Shown: positions 36,622 through 43,324, counted from the first letter of the stretch. The stretch is DNA of 43,980 bases from Jeotgalibaca caeni (GCF_028863945.1 NZ_JARBEA010000016.1:1-43980); one strand, 5' to 3'. Program-made: numbers and translations. Notes: a model not told the origin generated them from the letters alone.

Positions 36622-37092
36622 TCATTCATTTTTTTCCAAAAATTCTATGTAGCTATCGATGTTTTCCAATGCTACAAACATGCGGGCACACTCGCGATAA
36701 ACTTGAGCCAGTACTAAAAAGCGCTCCTGAGAGTAGTCTTCGGGATAGGAATCGGTTTTCCAAGTAAAACGCAGCGACGTGTTCAAATTACTCGCCGTTT
36801 TCGCCATGTTCCGTAAAAGTTCCACTTGATCTTCCTTGATATATTCCTGATTGTCGAAGCCCTCTAAGTCTTTTATCGTAGCCTGAAAGAATAAAATTGC
36901 CTCATAGATACGACACCGGAAGGTAATGCTGACTCGATTGTAGTAGCCACACTTAATCAGTTCTCGAAGATGTGCATTCACTTCTTCTATTGTATGATCT
37001 AGATCCAATTTTATTGCTTCGATGTTTTCGATTACCTGACTAAAAGATGTAATTTCTTCCATGCTGATATCAGTATATTCGGCACTCATCAT
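36622..37092 (-). CDS. Unknown helical protein downstream of the signalling peptide
   Basis: I do not recognise this protein. From the first of two adjacent ATG codons at 37092 (GGAGGGG just upstream; the second ATG at 37089 is equally good) it has about 156 residues. It has no signal peptide or membrane helix and appears mostly alpha-helical, with acidic stretches and a Cys-Gly-Tyr-Tyr-rich segment (IKCGYYNRVSITFRCRIYE). The open frame continues to 37140 without a site. It lies about 150 bases downstream of the peptide gene on the same strand, before a good terminator, so it may be an output of the Rgg/peptide switch. Function is not inferred. Confidence 0.75.
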   Translation of the reverse strand: MMSAEYTDISMEEITSFSQVIENIEAIKLDLDHTIEEVNAHLRELIKCGYYNRVSITFRCRIYEAILFFQATIKDLEGFDNQEYIKEDQVELLRNMAKTASNLNTSLRFTWKTDSYPEDYSQERFLVLAQVYRECARMFVALENIDSYIEFLEKNE

Positions 37093-37151
37093 AACCCCTC
37101 CTTCTATCCTTGATTTAGAGACCAACGAATGATCAGTCATAAACCGATGTA

Positions 37152-37210
37152 TGGTGCCTTTTATTTCTCCTTTGAATCAGTTAAAATAGAAGGCACCAAC
37201 CATCTAGGTG
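37152..37210 (-). other. Competing hairpins between the peptide gene and the unknown gene
   Basis: On the minus strand the segment GGTGCC (around 37190-37197) can pair with GCACC just upstream (37206-37210), making a hairpin followed by CTATTTT. It can instead pair with AAGGCACCA downstream (37152-37160), as a 9-bp stem with a 29-base loop. The two folds exclude each other. This may be an attenuator between the two genes; no ligand or effect is known. Confidence 0.4.
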
Positions 37211-37240
37211 CTTAAGACTTGCAAAATGTTTTTTGACTTT

Positions 37241-37384
37241 TTACCAACCACCGATTAACCAGATATCTCCTCCGCCAAGTGCTCGTGCAGCTGGACCATT
37301 GCTAGTGAAAGCAGGCAGTGCCACAAACGTCAGAACCGTAGCCAATACAACAAACTTTTTACCCTTACGCAAGAATTTTTTCAT
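37241..37384 (-). CDS. Secreted signalling pro-peptide (SHP/PapR-like)
   Basis: This small gene encodes 47 residues. The start is basic (MKKFLRKGKK), followed by a hydrophobic core (FVVLATVLTFVALPAF), then SNGPAARA and a C-terminus LGGGDIWLIGGW. AGGAGGG stands 5-8 bases before the ATG. It looks like a Sec-exported pro-peptide with a signal-peptidase-type ARA site. The end DIWLIGGW resembles streptococcal SHP pheromones such as DILIIVGG (acidic residue, hydrophobic run, Gly-Gly). It is divergent from an Rgg-type regulator, the usual arrangement of peptide-Rgg pairs. It is unlikely to be a bacteriocin, as there is no transporter, GG-leader or immunity gene. The mature form is inference. Confidence 0.75.
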   Translation of the reverse strand: MKKFLRKGKKFVVLATVLTFVALPAFTSNGPAARALGGGDIWLIGGW

Positions 37385-37424
37385 GAAATTCCCTCCTAAA
37401 TGGTTAGTTGTGTTTCTATGTCTT

Positions 37425-37476
37425 ATTATAATACAGAAGTTCCGATTTCTTACCAAATATTCATAAATGAATATTT
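37425..37476. promoter_or_regulatory. Divergent promoter region with a perfect palindrome (putative Rgg box)
   Basis: A perfect 9-bp inverted repeat AAATATTCA-TAAA-TGAATATTT spans 37455-37476. For the peptide gene (minus strand) a TATAAT lies at 37425-37430 with a poor -35 (GTAAGA, 37448-37453), and the palindrome sits immediately upstream of that -35. This is the place expected for an activator. The same A/T-rich box reads TATAAT on the plus strand (37427-37432), so the palindrome would fall in the rgg leader and could serve autoregulation. Confidence 0.6.
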
Positions 37477-37498
37477 TACAAAAAGGGAGCTAAAAGCC

Positions 37499-38386
37499 TT
37501 GGAAAATCAACCTTTTAAGCATGTCTCTACTGGAGAGACCATAAAAAAAATCCGAAAAAATAAAAATTATACACAAAAGTTTGTTACGAAAGGAATTTTA
37601 AGCCAGTCTACCTATTCAAAAATTGAAGCTGGACGGGTTGACCCTTCCTATATGAAGTTCAGCCAAATTCTGCGCAGACTGGATATGTCTGAAGATGAGT
37701 TTCGTTTCTTGATTGATGAAGAGGGGGATGAGCGGGGAGAAGTGATTCAATCTTTCTTTCGGTTGAACTATAACGATAGTAACGCACTGAAGCAAATTAA
37801 GCAGCGAATCGGTGGGTACTTAGAGAATAAAGACGACTTCTTGTTACAAGACATTGGCTATATTTGCGATGCCTTAATCCTCATTATTGAGGAACGTAAT
37901 TACTCAAAGGCAAGTCATTTCGCTACGAAAGTATGGAGCCGCTTAGAGAAGTTCGACCAATGGTACTTAACAGAATTTCGATTGATTAATTCAATCATGT
38001 TCATTTTTCCTGTCGAAACGATTTTAGAAATTGCGGAACGGATGAATCAGTATCTCAAAGACTATGTTACTCGTGAAAGTCGCTTGCTGCTCAATAATAT
38101 GCAGACCAATATTTGTTTAGTGTTGATTCGTAACCACGAATATGAGGTTGCGTTGGAACACTTGAACGAATTGATTGTCCGTCTGCGTGAAGAACATAAT
38201 TACTACTTACTATCCATCGTCTATATGCGAAAAGGGATCGTACTAACCCGTCTGGAAAATCCAGACGCTGAAACGTACCTTACGAAAGCAATGCGTCTTG
38301 TACAGGCCTTCGACCAGCCTGAATTAGAAGAAGCCTTTAAGAATGAAATTGAACACTATACCACCCCTGAAGAAGAAGGAGATTAA
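37499..38386 (+). CDS. Rgg/MutR-family transcriptional regulator
   Basis: This cytoplasmic peptide-sensing regulator has 295 residues if it starts at TTG 37499 (AAAGGGAG 9 bases upstream), the usual Rgg length. The longer frame to 37400 would add 33 unconserved residues and run over the palindrome. An XRE-type helix-turn-helix fills residues 6-65 (STGETIKKIRKNKNYTQKF, GILSQSTYSKIEAGRVDP). The rest is helical repeats of the TPR-like Rgg_C type ending in YLTKAMRLVQAFDQPE. It is divergent from the pro-peptide gene, and a lipoprotein gene starts one base after its stop. Peptide binding is inferred from family and context. Confidence 0.88.
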   Translation: MENQPFKHVSTGETIKKIRKNKNYTQKFVTKGILSQSTYSKIEAGRVDPSYMKFSQILRRLDMSEDEFRFLIDEEGDERGEVIQSFFRLNYNDSNALKQIKQRIGGYLENKDDFLLQDIGYICDALILIIEERNYSKASHFATKVWSRLEKFDQWYLTEFRLINSIMFIFPVETILEIAERMNQYLKDYVTRESRLLLNNMQTNICLVLIRNHEYEVALEHLNELIVRLREEHNYYLLSIVYMRKGIVLTRLENPDAETYLTKAMRLVQAFDQPELEEAFKNEIEHYTTPEEEGD

Positions 38387-38387
38387 G

Positions 38388-39653
38388 ATGAAGAACATAA
38401 TCAAAGGAGCAATTGTAGGCATCTTCTTGATGATGTTGGCAGGTTGCCGCAATCAAGTAAATCGCGATTTTCTCAATCGGCTCGTTGATTTGCAAGAAAA
38501 CTCTACAGTCACGGCAGATTTTTCCATTACCGACCTAGGCCTTTTGGACAACTCCGGCGCTGGAATGTTCGGGCCTTATTTGGAAGCTATTTTGGCGGAA
38601 TTAAGTTATGAAGTGGTCATGGAAAAAGACCAAGAAAATCCCACTACTCTTTCCTTACAAATGGGCGTAGATGCCTTGGGAAGTTTACAACCCATCCTAT
38701 CTGGAATAATCGACAGCGGCCATTTTCTCCTTGGCGTACCACCCTACTTGCAACTGCAAGCCCTAACGGGAAATGTTTCTCAGCCAGGGATTGCGATTGA
38801 ACAATTGCGTGCCGATCATGTGGGGAAATGGGTGATGATGGAGAGTGAAACGATTGAAGTAGATGAGAAAGAATTGCTTCAACAGATGGGTGACTTGCGC
38901 AAGGAATTTTTAGCCTTGGATCCTGCTCTTTTTACGGAAGATGATTCTACCATGACCGTTACTCTGGGAACAGAAGAGTTGGAAGCTCTGTTTACTCCTT
39001 TTCTTCAAGAAGGCTCCCTTATAGAAGAAGATGCGACAGCTGAGGCGAAACTGACACTTAGCAAAGAAACCGATACGCTGTCTATTGCGATCACCATTGA
39101 CCAGCTCGAATTAGAGGCCCTGACAGCGTTTGGTTTTGAGATAGAGGCAGACTTTACAAATCCTGACGTAACTGTGTCTGTACCTACTGAAGAAGACCGT
39201 GTTTCTCAAGGCCAATTGGATGCGCTCTTAGATCCAATCAATCCCTCTTCAACGCCGATTGGGTACACAGAACCTATTTTTGAAGACGTACGCAAGCGGA
39301 TAGCCGCAACAAGAGAGACCTTAAACCGTGAAACCGGCCAGGAATTGTTAGAGGCTTATGCGTTGTTATTGAACGAAGAGCAGTATAAACAAATACAATC
39401 CGTAATTGATATTCCTACCCTTCCTACACGTTATAAACAACCAGAAACAGAGCCTTCTACTACACAACCGCATTCTGATATCGGAATTAGCGAAGAACGT
39501 TTCAACTCCCTAATTGACAGCGTCATTACGTACCGGGACAACCATACCAAACAAAGTGGCCAAAACACCTTGGACCAGTATTATGGCTTGTTGACAGAAG
39601 AACAATACCAAGAGCTGGAAGCAGCACTTGATATAGAGAGTTTGCCGCAATAA
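38388..39653 (+). CDS. Lipoprotein co-transcribed with the Rgg regulator, duplicated C-terminal module
   Basis: This 421-residue lipoprotein of unknown function starts at 38388, one base after rgg, with GAAGGAG inside the rgg end, so translation is coupled. The signal MKNIIKGAIVGIFLMMLAGC places the lipid on C20. The middle (about residues 25-285) is a beta-rich domain with much Asp, Glu and Leu. Two about 50-residue repeats end the protein (297-346 and 371-421). Each has a helical segment, a Leu-Leu-x-Glu-Glu-Gln-Tyr core (LLNEEQYKQI, LLTEEQYQEL) and an IDIPTLP/LDIESLP close. The signal-peptide tail IFLMMLAG resembles enterococcal sex pheromones cut from lipoprotein signals. No family is recognised. 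Confidence 0.85.
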   Translation: MKNIIKGAIVGIFLMMLAGCRNQVNRDFLNRLVDLQENSTVTADFSITDLGLLDNSGAGMFGPYLEAILAELSYEVVMEKDQENPTTLSLQMGVDALGSLQPILSGIIDSGHFLLGVPPYLQLQALTGNVSQPGIAIEQLRADHVGKWVMMESETIEVDEKELLQQMGDLRKEFLALDPALFTEDDSTMTVTLGTEELEALFTPFLQEGSLIEEDATAEAKLTLSKETDTLSIAITIDQLELEALTAFGFEIEADFTNPDVTVSVPTEEDRVSQGQLDALLDPINPSSTPIGYTEPIFEDVRKRIAATRETLNRETGQELLEAYALLLNEEQYKQIQSVIDIPTLPTRYKQPETEPSTTQPHSDIGISEERFNSLIDSVITYRDNHTKQSGQNTLDQYYGLLTEEQYQELEAALDIESLPQ

Positions 39654-39674
39654 TGGCTAGCGTTACGAGATATT

Positions 39675-39706
39675 AAAAAAGAGGCTGGACACATCGTCCG
39701 CCTCTT
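39675..39706 (-). terminator. Terminator of the elaA operon
   Basis: On the minus strand AGAGGCGGAC pairs with GTCCAGCCTCT, followed by TTTTTT. It also faces the end of the plus-strand lipoprotein gene, where it may act weakly. Confidence 0.82.
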
Positions 39707-39720
39707 CTCTAACGCTCCCC

Positions 39721-39894
39721 TTAACCAAATGACAAGAACAGAATGGCCGCAATAATCAACGCGTACGACAAACGTTCCAAGTTTTTCTTTTTATTCGGCT
39801 CAATTTCTTTTCCAGCTCGTTGTTGTTTAATAATCCATAGATTAATCGCTAAACTTACTAAAGAAATAAGAATAGCAGCTACATATTTATTCAT
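39721..39894 (-). CDS. Small two-helix membrane protein
   Basis: This 57-residue protein has two transmembrane helices (about 4-22 and 43-56) joined by a very basic loop (KQQRAGKEIEPNKKKNLE). The ATG at 39894 overlaps the end of the acetyltransferase gene by 8 bases (ATGAATAA), with AGGAAGG upstream, so the two are translationally coupled. I see no known family. Its tight coupling suggests a real gene. Confidence 0.65.
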   Translation of the reverse strand: MNKYVAAILISLVSLAINLWIIKQQRAGKEIEPNKKKNLERLSYALIIAAILFLSFG

Positions 39895-40339
39895 GGTTCA
39901 CACCTTCCTGTTCGCTCAAAATCATATCAATATGTGGGATGTCATCCTCCAAATATATTTCGGAAACGGCTTGAAAGCCAAACGCTCCGTAAAAACGTTC
40001 CAAATGAGCTTGTGCAGCTAGATGGATCGGTACGTTGGGGAAATGGGTCTTCCCATAACGCAACGCTTCTCGCAAGAGTTCCTGCCCCTGTTGTTGTTTA
40101 CGATAATCTGGATGTACAATCACTCGACCCAAACGGATGCCATCTTCTGCAGGAATAATCCGGGCATAGGAAATCAACTTTCCATCTTCTTGCTTGAAGA
40201 AATGAATGCTCTCTAAGTCCAGCTCATCTACTTCCTGATACGGACAGTTTTGTTCGACTACAAAAATTGCAATACGAAGCGCATAAATTTGATGCAGTTC
40301 ATATACGGTTAACTCATTAAAACGCTTGGCTTCCCACAT
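39887..40339 (-). CDS. GNAT-family N-acetyltransferase, ElaA-like
   Basis: This 150-residue acetyltransferase belongs to the ElaA branch of GNAT. The N-terminal RFNELTVYELHQIYALRIAI and FVVEQNCPYQEVDELD are ElaA hallmarks. The acetyl-CoA loop region is GRVIVHPDYRKQQQGQELL, and HLAAQAHLERFYGAFGFQAV is the C-terminal motif. The natural substrate is unknown. AAAGGATG precedes the ATG. It is coupled to a small membrane protein downstream. Confidence 0.9.
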   Translation of the reverse strand: MWEAKRFNELTVYELHQIYALRIAIFVVEQNCPYQEVDELDLESIHFFKQEDGKLISYARIIPAEDGIRLGRVIVHPDYRKQQQGQELLREALRYGKTHFPNVPIHLAAQAHLERFYGAFGFQAVSEIYLEDDIPHIDMILSEQEGVNHE

Positions 40340-40377
40340 CTACCACACATCCTTTCTAGGTTCAAAATGATTATAAC

Positions 40378-40416
40378 AAAAAATCTCCCACTAAGCCGCA
40401 AGACTTAAGGGGAGAT
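40378..40416 (-). terminator. Terminator after the unknown gene at 40.4 kb
   Basis: On the minus strand AATCTCCC..TAAG pairs with CTTA..GGGAGATT, followed by six T. Confidence 0.82.
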
Positions 40417-40423
40417 TCATTAT

Positions 40424-40786
40424 TTAGATATTTATGATCCAATCTAATTCTGCTACAGGAATCAATGGTATGTGTACCCCTAATTCATTTTTTACTGCTT
40501 CATACTCTACCCAATGATACGGGCCTTTTACCGATTCCACATGTCGATCAATAATATAATATTCATTATTTTCTTTGCGTTCTTTCTCTAATACGATAAA
40601 ATGATCATTCCAATTTAAACTGATAAAGTAACCCGGAATGTTTCCCGTCGGATAGTGATACGAAGCAGGCAGATGGAACAGGTTTGTGCCTGACGCACAT
40701 TGACGTAAGAATAAGTCCCCTTCTACCGATATCTTATACTTTACTGCTCGTGCCAACTCAGGAAATAAACGTGTACTCCTCTCCAT
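40424..40786 (-). CDS. Unknown 120-residue protein under a cre-like site
   Basis: I do not recognise the family. The 120-residue protein is soluble, without signal or membrane helix, and has many aromatic residues (YHYPTGNIPGYFISLNWNDH, YHWVEYEAVKNELG). The end is IPVAELDWIINI. Its strand-rich look recalls small SMI1/SUKH-like or phage-associated folds, but I cannot support that. GGTGGTGAAAG precedes the ATG. A cre-like site and a TATTATATA-type -10 lie just upstream, so it may be glucose-repressed. It has its own terminator. Confidence 0.65.
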   Translation of the reverse strand: MERSTRLFPELARAVKYKISVEGDLFLRQCASGTNLFHLPASYHYPTGNIPGYFISLNWNDHFIVLEKERKENNEYYIIDRHVESVKGPYHWVEYEAVKNELGVHIPLIPVAELDWIINI

Positions 40787-40811
40787 ACTTTCACCACCTA
40801 CAATTAGTTTT

Positions 40812-40825
40812 TACAACCGCTTACA
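40812..40825 (-). promoter_or_regulatory. cre-like site upstream of the unknown gene
   Basis: The minus-strand TGTAAGCGGTTGTA matches TGNAANCGNWNNCA at 13 of 14 positions and lies between a TATTATATAAC box and the start codon, where CcpA would repress. The rest of 40787-41091 is AT-rich and holds only this divergent promoter region and the baeRF promoter. Confidence 0.5.
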
Positions 40826-41028
40826 TGTTATATAATAGATAGTATACCCACTTTTAAAAAGAAAGTATAGCCTTTCTTATTAATTTAATATTTTTGTAAT
40901 ATTTATATTCAATGTTCGGTTTTTAGCGAAATATTTCACTCTCTCCTTTCTGATTTTTCTCATTTTTATAGAAAAGAAGAATTATTTTACTTCACTCCCC
41001 ATTTTCTTTACAATGAATGTATAGAAGA

Positions 41029-41046
41029 GAACGCTTACGGGCGTTC
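41029..41046. promoter_or_regulatory. Small perfect inverted repeat in the baeRF leader
   Basis: GAACGC-TTACGG-GCGTTC lies downstream of a TACAAT -10 (41009-41014 region) with TTTACT as a possible -35, and upstream of the GGAGGAA ribosome site. It may be an operator or a leader hairpin. Confidence 0.4.
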
Positions 41047-41091
41047 AAAGAATAAACTTGCAACAGAAAGCCAATTGAAGGAGGAATTAGT

Positions 41092-42207
41092 ATGAAGCAA
41101 CTGAGTAAATTCCCGAACGAGGAACTTTTGAATGCACAAGGACCTTTTGTAACGATTTATCAAAAGGTGGAAATGAATCCACCCAATACCGAATCTGTAC
41201 AATTAAAGTTTAAAAATCATGTAAAAAATGCGAAAGAGCAAGTAAAACATGAATGTACAGGTCCGATGTGTGAGAATTTAATTGCTCAATTGGATAGCGT
41301 TCCAAATGATAAAGGCTTTTGGACGGTAAGTCGAGGCAGTGTCGCGTTCTTCTTCACTCCTCAAGAAACTTATTATTACCGGGTAAATACCAACCTCAAT
41401 GATGGAATTTCATTTGGCGACAAACCAAATGTCTTGCCTTTGATCGAGGAATTCCAATACATTGAAAACTATTACCTACTTTGCTTGAACAATCATGAAT
41501 TTAGCCTATACAGAGGGATTTTAGACCGAATCGAACCAGTGGAGTTACCAGAAGATGCGCCTAATACGATTGAAAAAGCATTAGGAGAAGAATTGGTAGG
41601 AAACCAAGAATTGAACTCTGGCGGCGGTGGCGGTTCATCCGTTCATGGTACACAAGAGAAGAGCTTGGAATGGGAAAAAGATCAAGAAAACTACTTCCGT
41701 ATCATTGATAAGTATGTGTTTGAGAACTATTCTCGTAAAGAAGGCCTACCACTTGTGGTCTTTGCGCTCACAGAAAACCAAGCAGCATTCCGTGCCTTGT
41801 CGAAGAACAACTTCTTGCGTGACAACCGGATTGAAGCTTCTCCAGCACAACTAAATGAACAAGAAATTCAAAAAGAAGTAGAAAAATTAATTTCTCGCGT
41901 ACTAAGAGAGCGTCATAGTGAAATTATTAACCGTTACGAAGAAGTAACGCCACAATATAAACTGGGCGACCAATACCAAGACTTGGCAATGGCAAGTCTT
42001 GAAGGCCGAATCGAAAGTTTGTTTATTGAAAAAAATGCAGAAATAAAAGGTTCCATCGACGATACGGGTCAAATGAAGCAGGGTGGCGATGATAATTTCT
42101 TGAACCAACTTGCCCTTAATGTCCTAGCGACAAAAGGGAAAGTATATGTTCTAGACCGTGCTCAAATGCCTGGTTTGAAAGACGTCGCAGCAATCCTGCG
42201 TTATTAA
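41092..42207 (+). CDS. baeRF-family protein (bacterial homologue of eRF1/Pelota core)
   Basis: This 371-residue protein fits the bacterial archaeo-eukaryotic release factor (baeRF) group, predicted to act on ribosomes or tRNA, probably in stress. An N-terminal half (residues 1-150) precedes a glycine loop, NSGGGGGSSVHG (175-186), which takes the place of the GGQ loop of eRF1. Next comes an RNase H-like segment with YVFENYSRKEGLPLVVFALT, and a C-terminal domain resembling L7Ae (NQLALNVLATKGKVYVLDRA). No other gene shares its transcript. GAAGGAGG precedes the ATG and a good terminator follows. The biochemical function is unproven; subfamily 6-like is a guess. Confidence 0.78.
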   Translation: MKQLSKFPNEELLNAQGPFVTIYQKVEMNPPNTESVQLKFKNHVKNAKEQVKHECTGPMCENLIAQLDSVPNDKGFWTVSRGSVAFFFTPQETYYYRVNTNLNDGISFGDKPNVLPLIEEFQYIENYYLLCLNNHEFSLYRGILDRIEPVELPEDAPNTIEKALGEELVGNQELNSGGGGGSSVHGTQEKSLEWEKDQENYFRIIDKYVFENYSRKEGLPLVVFALTENQAAFRALSKNNFLRDNRIEASPAQLNEQEIQKEVEKLISRVLRERHSEIINRYEEVTPQYKLGDQYQDLAMASLEGRIESLFIEKNAEIKGSIDDTGQMKQGGDDNFLNQLALNVLATKGKVYVLDRAQMPGLKDVAAILRY

Positions 42208-42219
42208 GAATTTTAGAAA

Positions 42220-42246
42220 GAGAAGGATTTATTCCTTCTCTTTTTT
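42220..42246 (+). terminator. Terminator after the baeRF gene
   Basis: GAGAAGGA pairs with TCCTTCTC (5-base loop) and is followed by TTTTTT. Confidence 0.9.
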
Positions 42247-42252
42247 GTATAA

Positions 42253-42268
42253 ATCTCTAATTCGAGAC
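42253..42268. promoter_or_regulatory. MhqR-like palindrome upstream of the FMN reductase
   Basis: ATCTCTAATTCGAGAC is an imperfect palindrome matching ATCTCGAATTCGAGAT at 14 of 16 positions. It lies 77 bases before the reductase start and resembles the palindrome at 33068-33083. Confidence 0.45.
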
Positions 42269-42344
42269 GTTTTGTTTGAAAAAATTTTTTTGTTGCGTTA
42301 AGCTACGAATGTAGTGGAAGACAATTGAAATAGGAGGAATTTAA

Positions 42345-42908
42345 ATGTTAAAAATTGGAATTATTACTGGTAGTACGCGCCCTGGTCGTAACAGTCTACA
42401 AGTAGCCCAAAAGCTAAAAGAATGGGCTGACAAACGCGGCGATGCAGAGTATGAAGTAGTGGATATTGCCGATTACAATTTACCGATGTACAATGAACCT
42501 ATTTCTGCTGCATACAGTCAAGACTACCAAACACCAGAGGCCAAACCTTGGTCCGAAAAGATTGCGTCTCTAGACGGCTATATCTTTGTTACTCCGGAAT
42601 ACAATCACGGCATCACTTCCGCATTGAAGAATGCGATTGACTATTTATATGTGGAATACAACAACAAACCTGCCGGTATCGTAAGCTACGGTTCATCAGG
42701 CGGCGTACGAGCAGCAGAAGCGATGCGGATTGTCCTAGCCGAACTACAAGTTGCGACCGTTCGTACTCACGTTGCCATGTCCCTCTTTACCGACTTCAAG
42801 AACATGAGCGAATTCGCTCCAGCACCTCTTCATGAAGAAACATTCAATACAGAGCTGGACCAATTGCTTGCTTGGGGAGAAGCTTTGAAGACCTTACGTG
42901 AAAAATAA
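42345..42908 (+). CDS. NADPH-dependent FMN reductase / quinone or azo reductase
   Basis: This 187-residue flavodoxin-fold oxidoreductase belongs to the NADPH-dependent FMN reductase family (YieF/ChrR/AzoR-like). The FMN phosphate loop GSTRPGRNS (about residues 9-17) and the flavin-contact motif TPEYNHGITSALKNAIDYL are intact, with VSYGSSGG later. Such enzymes reduce quinones, chromate or azo dyes, limiting one-electron damage. AGGAGGAAT precedes the ATG. The MhqR-like site upstream links it to quinone stress. It could also supply reduced flavin near the EET system, but nothing in the context shows that. Confidence 0.9.
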   Translation: MLKIGIITGSTRPGRNSLQVAQKLKEWADKRGDAEYEVVDIADYNLPMYNEPISAAYSQDYQTPEAKPWSEKIASLDGYIFVTPEYNHGITSALKNAIDYLYVEYNNKPAGIVSYGSSGGVRAAEAMRIVLAELQVATVRTHVAMSLFTDFKNMSEFAPAPLHEETFNTELDQLLAWGEALKTLREK

Positions 42909-42930
42909 AGATTATTATTAAATACAGAGA

Positions 42931-42992
42931 CCTAATGTGAATTATTTTGTCAGTTAGATACAGGACAATTCACATTAGGCTTATTTTTATTT
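42931..42992 (+). terminator. Terminator after the FMN reductase
   Basis: Perfect 13-bp stem CCTAATGTGAATT/AATTCACATTAGG with a 23-base loop, followed by CTTATTTTTATTT. Confidence 0.82.
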
Positions 42993-43064
42993 GGTGAAAC
43001 GCTAAATATTATAATTAAAATATAACAAAAAAACTATTTTTTTCATGATATTTTAATGTTAATA

Positions 43065-43111
43065 ATTATAATAGCGTTATAATAAAAAACAAGATATAGG
43101 AAGCGCTACCA
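43065..43111 (+). promoter_or_regulatory. Promoter-like palindrome and cre-like site upstream of a small gene
   Basis: ATTATAA-TAGCG-TTATAAT (43065-43083) contains a TATAAT -10 at 43078-43083. A cre-like AGGAAGCGCTACCA (43098-43111, 13 of 14 positions) follows at about the transcription start. The arrangement suggests glucose repression of the small gene at 43169. Confidence 0.5.
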
Positions 43112-43168
43112 AAAACCTCATAATCTAATCTACAAAGAGATTAATATCCCTCATTAGGAGAGAAACAG

Positions 43169-43324
43169 ATGTTAGATTTGCTCAGTGATATCAGTGTTCT
43201 CATTGTCTTATTAGTGGGTGTTAAAAATGAACGGATTAAAATAAAAAACGGTAAAAATATGAAATGGGGACTAGTATTACTTTACTTTGTCATTATCATT
43301 TTTATATACCGAATGTTTACTTGA
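43169..43324 (+). CDS. Small hydrophobic protein (51 residues)
   Basis: The reading frame runs from ATG 43169 with AGGAG 8 bases upstream to TGA at 43322-43324. The protein has a hydrophobic N-terminal helix (ISVLIVLLVGV), a basic middle (KNERIKIKNGKNMK) and a second hydrophobic helix (GLVLLYFVIIIFIYRMF). It is likely a small membrane protein. No family is recognised. The preceding promoter and cre-like site support it as a gene. A type I toxin is conceivable from size and layout, but no antisense RNA was identified. Confidence 0.6.
   Translation: MLDLLSDISVLIVLLVGVKNERIKIKNGKNMKWGLVLLYFVIIIFIYRMFT

Noticed and set aside
37241-37384. Bacteriocin precursor
   Set aside because: There is no double-glycine leader, transporter or immunity gene, and the divergent Rgg-type regulator fits a signalling peptide better.
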